Shown here piece after piece: positions 18,690-27,400 of a DNA stretch of 64,000 nucleotides. This stretch comes from Polaribacter vadi (GTDB lineage Bacteria; Bacteroidota; Bacteroidia; Flavobacteriales; Flavobacteriaceae), in assembly GCF_018861005.1 (NCBI RefSeq), contig NZ_JAHKQL010000015.1, forward strand, positions 124,001 through 188,000, written 5' to 3'. The translations under genes and the position numbers were made by a program. Each line of letters starts with the position of its first letter. Position 1 is the first letter of the stretch. The notes under the pieces are model-generated. The model had not been told where the DNA came from, did no database searches, and saw only the letters and a list, made by a program, of their open reading frames with translations.

Positions 18690-19514
18690 TTATGAAATAA
18701 GTTTTATAAAAACATCCTTTAAAACAGTCTTTGATGCAATGTGTTTTGAATCTTCTAAAGAGATGAATTTTTTCAAATTCAATAAATTATCACACTTGTT
18801 TTTTAGCTTTTTAGTAGGAACAAAAAAATCATTTTTAGAAGCAATAATGGTAACAGGAGTTTTTATTTTTTTTAATGCTGATTTTTTAAAGTTTGGTGTC
18901 AATGAAAAGTCCATTTTAAAATTCGTAAAAACTTCTTTTTGATAATCTAAAGTTAATTTATCTAATTCATCATAAATAGAAGACAAACAATTCTTTAAAT
19001 AAAAATATTTTTGTGTTTTTTGAAACTTTTTTAATGGAATTAAAAATTTGAAAATAGTTTGCCATAAATTTCCATGAATAAATGCTGCTGGAGAAATTAA
19101 AAAAACTTCTTTTATCTTTTTATCATCTATTAAAAGTGATTTTAAAACTGGGAATGCTCCAAAAGAAATTCCACAAAAAGTAATATTTTCAATTTGTAAA
19201 TTATCAATAATTTCTAGTAGCCATTTTCCATAAGAATCATTTTTTTTATTCAATCTTACAAAATCACTTTTGTTGGGTTGCCCTATAATATCAATAGCGA
19301 AAATTTGATACTTTTCTGATAAAAATAAAGTTGTATCCAAAGCAAATGGAGCAGCAGAATTTAATCCGTGTAAAACAACTAAAGGAGGTTTTTCAATGCC
19401 ATTTGTAATTATAACATTTGTTTTTCCAAAAGAAGTTTCAATAATTTTTTCTTTATATGGAGTTTCAAAAACACTTAATTTTTGCTGATAAATTTTTATG
19501 TAAGTTTTTGCCAA
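18690..19514 (-). CDS. alpha/beta hydrolase
   Basis: This 274-residue protein has the alpha/beta-hydrolase landmarks. The oxyanion strand is LVVLHGLNSAA, the nucleophile elbow is FCGISFGAFP (Ser), the acid is in IIASKNDFFVP and the His is in LEDSKHIAS. No signal peptide is evident. The start codon is TTG at 19514; no ATG in frame precedes the fold, so the start is uncertain by a few residues. It stands alone, divergent from the AraC gene. The substrate is unknown; esterase or lipase-like activity on a small molecule is the usual expectation. Confidence 0.85.
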   Translation of the reverse strand: MAKTYIKIYQQKLSVFETPYKEKIIETSFGKTNVIITNGIEKPPLVVLHGLNSAAPFALDTTLFLSEKYQIFAIDIIGQPNKSDFVRLNKKNDSYGKWLLEIIDNLQIENITFCGISFGAFPVLKSLLIDDKKIKEVFLISPAAFIHGNLWQTIFKFLIPLKKFQKTQKYFYLKNCLSSIYDELDKLTLDYQKEVFTNFKMDFSLTPNFKKSALKKIKTPVTIIASKNDFFVPTKKLKNKCDNLLNLKKFISLEDSKHIASKTVLKDVFIKLIS

Positions 19515-19699
19515 TTTAAATACATTAAGTTGATATTTTTTACTTTATAAAATTGCATTTTTAGTCTGATTTTGCCAATATAATTAAAATAATTTTTTTC
19601 TTACTATTTTTGGAATAAAACAGATATACTTAACAATGTCGGTTTTTTACATAAATAAATTAACAAACTCGAATTATATTTACAGACTTAACTTTCAAA

Positions 19700-20509
19700 A
19701 TGCAATTTATAAATAATCCTAAATTTCGACATTCTTTCTACAAAGATGTTACTCGAATTAATTATGAAGAGGATGCAAAACCTCAATTAATTAGTGATTA
19801 TGGCTATACTTATATTATGATTAGATATGGAAAAATTAAAGCATCTAATTGTAAAAATGAAGAGGTAAACATACCTAAGGTATTTATTAAAGGTACAGGA
19901 AATTTTTTTAAAGTAGAAGCTTTTAAAGATAGTTCTTGGCTGTCTTTTGAATTGCCTAATCATATTCTGCATAATGTTACCAAAATTCATTCTACAAAAA
20001 ATAGAAACACGTTTATTGACTTATCTTTTTATGTAGAAGATGATATTATAGAGAGTCTCTACTATGCATTGCGTGAAATTCATTCTATAAAAGAAATAAC
20101 AGCAATTGCAGACCAGCATTTAAGAAATTATTATAGAGATTGGAGTGTATTATTACCTTCTGTAGAAATAGTGCAATACATTTTAAATAAAAAAGGAATG
20201 CTCCCAGTAAAAGAGTTAACAGAAGTTTTTCCATATTCAGCAAGAACCTTAGAAAGAATGTTTCATAAAGAAGTAGGTGCAACACCTTATCGATTTATTT
20301 GTTTAGTACGTTTTAATTATACCATTAGAGAGTTAAAAACAAACAAACACTATTCTTTACTAGAACTCATAGAACAATACAATTACTTTGATCAATCTCA
20401 TTTTGAGAAAGACTTTAAAAAGTTTTTAGGACAAAGTATTAAAGAGTATAAAAATGATAATAATCCTTTGTTATCAAATGGATTAGCAAGAGCTTACGTA
20501 AAAAAATAA
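19700..20509 (+). CDS. AraC-family transcriptional regulator
   Basis: The 269-residue cytoplasmic protein has an N-terminal beta-rich sensing region (about 1-150) and a C-terminal AraC double helix-turn-helix (about 165-260). The latter includes FPYSARTLERMFHKEVGATPYRF and FDQSHFEKDFKKFLGQS, the latter being the typical second-helix signature. It ends 30 bases before the collar-domain gene on the same strand, so it is a likely local regulator of the surface-protein cluster. The effector and target sites are not evident. Confidence 0.88.
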   Translation: MQFINNPKFRHSFYKDVTRINYEEDAKPQLISDYGYTYIMIRYGKIKASNCKNEEVNIPKVFIKGTGNFFKVEAFKDSSWLSFELPNHILHNVTKIHSTKNRNTFIDLSFYVEDDIIESLYYALREIHSIKEITAIADQHLRNYYRDWSVLLPSVEIVQYILNKKGMLPVKELTEVFPYSARTLERMFHKEVGATPYRFICLVRFNYTIRELKTNKHYSLLELIEQYNYFDQSHFEKDFKKFLGQSIKEYKNDNNPLLSNGLARAYVKK

Positions 20510-20538
20510 TTAACCAAATTTTCTATAAAAACTAAATT

Positions 20539-21462
20539 ATGAAACAGATTTCTATACTAGTAGTGGCATTACTTTTTTCAGCAACTATCTTCGCACAAGG
20601 AATAGCTGTGCAAGGTGTTGCAAGAGATAACGCCAAAGGTGCTATTGTAAATCAAACATTAAATTTTACTTTCGAAATTATAGATGAAGAAGATTTATCA
20701 ATTTACTCAGAAACAGAAAATATTCAAACCGATAGTTTTGGAGTATTCTCTCATATTTTAGGACCAGGTAATAGATTACAAAATGTAGATTTTAGTCTAC
20801 CAAACCTTAAAATTAAGGTCTCTATTAACTTTAATGGTAACCTTATTATTGTATATAATGAAGGGTTTTTATATACACCTTACGCCCATTATGCAAAAAA
20901 AGCAACTGAAGCCGAAAATGGAGTGCCCACAGGAAGTATTATGCCTTTTATGGGGGAAGAAGCTCCAGAAGGTTGGTTGCTTTGTGATGGAAATAATATA
21001 CCAACTGGTTCTGAATTTGAAGCTCTAAAGACACTTTTAGATGATACAAAAACACCAAATTTGCAAGGTCGATTTTTAAAAGGTGCTGGCTACAACTCTA
21101 GAGAAAATGCTTTAGACCGTTTTAATTTTGATGAAACTACTATAGGAGAATACCAAAGTCAAGCTATCGAAAAACATTATCATGATAAAGGAACTTTAGC
21201 TAATAGTACAGATGGTAACCATACTCATTCTGCAGGGGTTTGGAAATATAATAGTGGAGGTGGAGAAAGAGATGTAGTTGGTTTAAATAGAGAGCCTAAT
21301 AATGCTTCCCCAAGTTATTATTCAATTACTTCTAGCGATGGTAATCACACACATGCAATTTCAGGAAGAACAGGAGATACGCCTCAAGGTACAACTATCA
21401 ATGTTAGTACTGAAGAGACAATGCCCAACAACTTCTCTGTAAACTACATTATAAAATTATAG
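20539..21462 (+). CDS. exported phage tail-collar domain protein
   Basis: The product is 307 residues with a Sec signal (ending TIFAQ). Residues 20-120 form a beta-rich domain starting GIAVQGVARDNAKG. Residues about 130-200 are a tail-collar domain (GSIMPFMGEEAPEGWLLCDG, then TPNLQGRFLKGAG). The C-terminal part holds HYH and two HTH motifs and ends NNFSVNYIIKL, as phage short-tail-fibre tips do. Collar domains trimerise at the tips of phage fibres. Here the signal peptide and the absence of other phage genes suggest a cell-surface fibre tip or adhesin. No T9SS sorting domain is visible. It lies 19 bases upstream of the giant surface-protein gene. Confidence 0.82.
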   Translation: MKQISILVVALLFSATIFAQGIAVQGVARDNAKGAIVNQTLNFTFEIIDEEDLSIYSETENIQTDSFGVFSHILGPGNRLQNVDFSLPNLKIKVSINFNGNLIIVYNEGFLYTPYAHYAKKATEAENGVPTGSIMPFMGEEAPEGWLLCDGNNIPTGSEFEALKTLLDDTKTPNLQGRFLKGAGYNSRENALDRFNFDETTIGEYQSQAIEKHYHDKGTLANSTDGNHTHSAGVWKYNSGGGERDVVGLNREPNNASPSYYSITSSDGNHTHAISGRTGDTPQGTTINVSTEETMPNNFSVNYIIKL

Positions 21463-21481
21463 TCTAATTGAATTATTTATT

Positions 21482-24400
21482 ATGAAAAAAAGACTACTAA
21501 TTTTAGTAGGGTTTCTGTTGTGTTTTAATTATGCAAAAGCCCAAGTACAAGAAAGTGAACATAAACTATTTACAGGTACAAGTGCTGTAGATTATAAGGC
21601 GCCAACTAGTGCTTCACCAGAAGAAAATATAAATATACAAATGCAAATTGGTGGAGCAATGCTTCACAAAACAATACAAACCAATAATAATGATGTTATT
21701 GGTAGTGCTTCATTTGGTTTTCCATATGGAGTCTTATTTATAGCACCAACTTTTATTAGAGATAAATTTGAGGTTTCTAAAGGATACTACACAAATCAAG
21801 TAAATATTACATGGCAAGTAGGCAACAATCAAGATGCTATAAAAAGTTTTGATGTTTATAGAAGGGTGTTGGGTAGTGCAACAGATTATGAACTTATTGC
21901 GGTTTTAGGAAGCAATACTTTTGAGTTTAACGATACTCAAGTAGAAGGTGGTGTTTTGTTTGATTATCAAATAAGAGCAAATGGAGTAGCTACAAATGGA
22001 GGTATAGGTGAGTTATATACAAATTATGTGCAAGGTATTGGTTTTCGTAACCCAACTGCTACAGTTTCTGGTGGCGTAACATTTGAAGGTGGTAGCCCAG
22101 TTAAAGACGTAACTGTTTTTGCAGAAACAATAGGTGCAGAAAATAGTAGTGCAACAAGTTTAAGCTTTAAAAATCAAGAAACTATTGCAGAAATTGAAAA
22201 CATTAGCAATATAGATTCAGTTAAAACAACACTGCAGTTTTGGGTAAATAAAAATACCGATTTTTTTAGTTTAGAATCTTCTGTTTTAAAATTTACTTCA
22301 ACTACAGAGAACCTTACAAATACCAATTATTCCATAGAAGCATCAGTAATAGCTAACGTTACTTTTAATATTAATTTTTTAAAAGATGGTATTCCTGGTT
22401 CACTTTTAACCTTACCTTCTATTCCTTCTGGAGAGTTAAATGCAGAAGGAGATGATATTTTGTTAAAAGTTAGTGATTTACCTGAAAATAATTTTGTTCA
22501 TGTTTCTGTAATTTTAGAAAATAATAAAGAAGTTAGGTTTTTTATCAACGGAAGAGAAATAAATGCAGCGTATATAACTTATATGCAATCTCTTGCACCA
22601 GAACTTAAAAACGGATTTCTAGGTGTTTTTCCTCAAAATGGTTATGTTTTTCAATCTGAGAATAACGAAGCGATTACCAATCTAAAATTTATAGGAAATA
22701 ATTTTAAAATTGATGAATTTAGAGCCTGGAACCGAGTTTTAAGTAATGATGAGATACGAAGAGATTACAGACGCTATTTAGCTGGTGGTGAGAATGGTTT
22801 GGCTATTTATTTAAGAATGGACGAGGCTCTTGGAGAGTTTTTATACGATTTATCTAAAGTAGGGTTTACACAAAATAAAAACGATGCTATAATTGTTGGA
22901 GATTTTGAGTTTTCTAGCATAAGACCCAGTCAAAGTCAATTAGGTGTTTTTGGAGTTACAGATAGAAACGGAAGTTATATTATTTCTGGTATTGGTTATA
23001 AAGGTACAGGAGAATCTTTTGTAATTACACCATCATTAGGTGTGCATAAATTTGAACCTGCTAGTCAAACTTTATTTTTAGGTACAGAAGAATCTGTAGT
23101 AAATCAGCTAAATTTTAAAGATGTTTCTTCATTTGTGTTTAGAGGAAGGGCAGTATACAATGTACAAGATGTTTTTAATCCAATTGCAACTACAATTCCA
23201 ACAAATCTTAGAGATTTTGGCTATAATAAATACTTATTAGGAGACGTAGTTATCAATAAAGGCGAATATTATTATGTTGGAGGAAGTGTTAACAGCCAAT
23301 CTGGTTTTTACGAAGGTGGTGTTTTACAACAATATCCAATAATTCCATTAGAAGGTGCTGCTGTTTTTATTGATGGAAATCCTGTTTTTGATGCAGACAA
23401 TCAACCTGTTTTATCTGATGATGATGGTAATTTTACAATTAGTGTGCCTATTGGAAATCATAAAGTAGAGGTGCAAAAAGATGGCCATACGTTTGAATTA
23501 AATGGTCGTTTTCCTGAAACAGAAACGTTTTCTTTCTTTGAAGATCAAGTAGAAACGCAATACTTTATAGATGATACAAGGGTAACTTTAGTTGGTAGAG
23601 TAGTAGGAGGTAAAAATGAATTTGAAAAGCCTATTGGTTTTGGTACAGATGGTTTATTCGAGGTAATAAATAATGAGGGAGAGACTAACGAAAGTATTGA
23701 AATTCTATCATCAAAAAATAATATAGGTACAGCAAATATTACGTTTAAAGGAGATATAAACTCTAATGCTTTAGATAAAATTATTGCTACAAATGCGGAA
23801 ACAGGTGAGTATAAAGTAGAGCTTATCCCTTTTCAATATCATATAGTACAAAATGGAATAAGTATATCAAGTAATCCTTCTTTAAATATCTTGAACAGTA
23901 CAGAAACTATTGATTTAAGAGAGTCTACTATTCAAAAAACTTCCGAGTTTACATCAGAAGATAATAGAGTATTTACTTCAGAACCATATCATTTCGAAAA
24001 AAGTTTTCGCTACAATTCTGATGTTTCCTTACTATTGGTAAGTCAAGAATATGAAACCGAATTTAATATTGGTGGCACTACTTACAATTTTAGTAATCTT
24101 GCCATACCTTTTTATAAACAAAAATTTAACTATGAAATTGTTTTTGAGGTCATTCAAAAATATATCAATTTAGATGATGTCAATAATCCAATTGAAACAA
24201 AAGAAAATTTTACAGAAGGTGCTTTTAATATCACAAATAACCTTGCAGCTCCAAGATCAGATGCAGAAAATATTAGGTATGTAGATAGTAAATACATTTA
24301 CACGTTTGCAGCAGGTATACCTAATATTTCAAAAACAGACGGATTTCAAAAATCTATCAATATCCAATATATTATAGAGGGTAATAATCCAGTAACTATT

Positions 24401-27400
24401 GAAAATATAGAAAACTTTAAGTCTCAAGGAATAATAAAAGGAGGTAAGTCTTCAGATGGTAAAACATTTGTAACTTCTGCACCAGAAACACCAGATTTTA
24501 TTTTAAGAGATCCACCAGGTTCAAATAGTTTTGCGTCAATAGAAAGAGGTACTACTATAAGTTATGAAGAAAGCAGAATAAATAGTGATATTGAAGGAAT
24601 TGGGGGAGGTTATTTTATTTCTGTTGGACCAGATGTTAGTTTTGATGCTGGAATTTTTTCAAATACATTAGAAGTTGTAGCAGAAACTTCAGGCACTTTT
24701 TCTAAAACTGTAGAGGAATTAGATGAAGGCGTTACAAGAAATACCTACACTTTTAACCAAACTTTTTCAACAAGCGATAGTCCAGAATTTGTGGGTTCTG
24801 AAGGAGATTTATATGTAGGGAATTCTAAAAATATTTTTTATGGTCTTTTTGATGATATGTATATTACAGAAAATATACCAAGAGGAAAAAATGGTGTAGA
24901 AATTCCAAATATAGTAATCACTGTATTAGATTTAGAAGATAATGAACATAATTTATACGTGTCTTCTTATAAAAACTATTTAATTGCAGAACAACCAACA
25001 AATACATTTTTTACATATTCCCAAAAATTTATTTTAGAAACCCTTATACCTCGTTTAAATGATTTAGCTAATAATCCAAATTTAGCAGACCCAGATGAGA
25101 GAAGAAGTCCTGAATTTTATACAGCACAAGCAAATTCTTGGAAACACATTATACAAACAAATGAAAAAGCAAAGTATGATGCAAGAGTAAATAGAGAAAC
25201 AGTAAAAGAAGGTATTTTAAAAGTAATTACAGATAAATTTAGAGACGAAAACAATACCGAAACTCTAAATGATTTATTAGACAAAGAGTTCTATGCTAAT
25301 CGTTCTTTTGACGCAGGTTTAGGAGAGTTTACCAATTCTGTTAGTTCTGTTTCAATTGTAACACATAATTACCAAACTGTTATCGATTTAGAAGACGAAT
25401 TTCAAACAGCAGCAGGTTTCTTTTTAAATGACCAAGGAGCATCATTAAATATGACAAATACATTTAATGATATTGAAGATGATACAGACACAGATGTTAG
25501 AGAAACAACAACAACAATTTCTTACACCTTAAAAGATAATGATAGTGATAATGAATTAAGTGTAGATGTTGTAAATCTATTTGATGGTAATGGACCAGTA
25601 TTTATTACAAGAGGAGGTTCCACATCCTGTCCTCACGAAGATGCTGAAATTTCTAACTTTTACAATTTAAATATTTTTGGGAGCGATGGTTTTACTCTTG
25701 GAAATGGAGGTTTACCACTTTCTGATGGTACAAATAATGTTTATGATTCTGAAATAAGTGTAGAAAATAAATTAATTTCAAATGTTCCAGAAGATGAAAG
25801 TGCTATTTTTAAATTGCTACTAAATAACAATAGTCAAACACAATCTGATTTACAATTTATTATTGAAGTAGATAATACTTCTTTAAATGGATTATCAACC
25901 AATATCGCTGCTAATGGACAAAATGTATTTTTACCATTTAACGAAACAATAGAATTTCCTCTAGAACTAAAAAAAATATCTGGTTCTAGTGATTATGAAT
26001 ATGAAAATATTAGAATTTATTTATACAGCCCATGTGCAACATCTGCAGAGCAAAAGGAAAACTTTATTGATGTTTCAGTAGAATTTAAAAAATCGTGTTC
26101 TAATGTAAATCTTTCTTCTCCCGAAGAAAATTGGATTTTTAATACTAATGAAGCCTTTTCAGTAGATATTGATGGTAATACAACATCAAATACATTACCC
26201 GTAATTTTTACTGATTTTAATCTAGATTTTAACGGTTTTGAAAAAATAGAATTGCAATACAGAAGTACAAGTTCATCAAATTGGAATAAACTAGCAAGCT
26301 ACTATGGTTCTGAAGCCTTAAAAAATGAAGCAGGAGATGCTGAAGGAATAGTAATCAATATTTCTGATAGCGATTTTACTTATAATTGGGATATTGTAGG
26401 TAATAATATTGCAGATGGAGAATATGAAATAAGAGCAGTTTCATTTTGTGCTGATGATATTACGAACTTATCAGAAATAATTACAGGAACTATTAATTTA
26501 AATGCACCTGTAGTATTTGGTACACCACAACCTACTGATGGTATTTTAGATGTTGGTGAAGATGTTTCTTTACGCTTTAATGAAGCTGTTTTTGAGAGAA
26601 CAACCACAAGTATTACAGTTACAGGTTTACAAAATCAACAAGAAATAGATCATAATGTATCCGTTTTTTTAGATGGATCTACAAACCAAATAGAATTACC
26701 AAACCAAAGATTAGCTAAAGAATCATTTACGTTGCAGTTTTGGTATAAAAATGCAACAACAGGTTCAGGGCTTTTAGTAGCTCAAGAAAATGGAATCAAT
26801 GTTAAAGTTGATGGAAATCATTTAGAATTTAGTGTGGGTGGAGAATTGATTTCTACAGTTGATGTTAATAAACCAATAGACAGTTCACAATATAATTTCT
26901 ATTCTTTTGTATATCAAAATGGAACATTTCCTCAATTGTTACTATTTGAAAATGGTGAAATTTTAGAAGAACGAACACTTACTCAAGAATTAGATATCAA
27001 TACAAGTAGTTCTATGTTTATAGGAGGCGAAAATGTAGAGGGAAATATTCACGATATCCGTTTATGGTCTAAACCATTTACACCTGCACAAGCTACCTTA
27101 GCAAAAGATATTACACTAACAGGAAGAGAAGTAAACCTGCTAGGATATTGGAAGTTAGACGAAGGTTTTGGACAAACTGGTTTAGACAAAGCAAAACGTA
27201 AAAATGCTATTGTAAATTTAGATTGGGCAATTTTCCCAAAAGGCACAGGCTACGAATTTAAAGACAATGAATATTTAACCCTAGATAATGTTGGATTTAT
27301 CCAGCCATCTAATTTTGAAGATAAAACGATTTCCTTTTGGATAAAACCAAACGAAACAAGTGCTGGGACCATTTTTTCTAATGGAAAAGGAGATGAGAGT

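Noticed and set aside
18559..18942. Plus-strand open frame of 127 codons
   Set aside because: Most of it lies antisense to the alpha/beta hydrolase; only its first part overlaps the decayed gene.
20539..21462. Prophage tail fibre region
   Set aside because: Only a collar domain is present, with a Sec signal peptide and no other phage genes around it.
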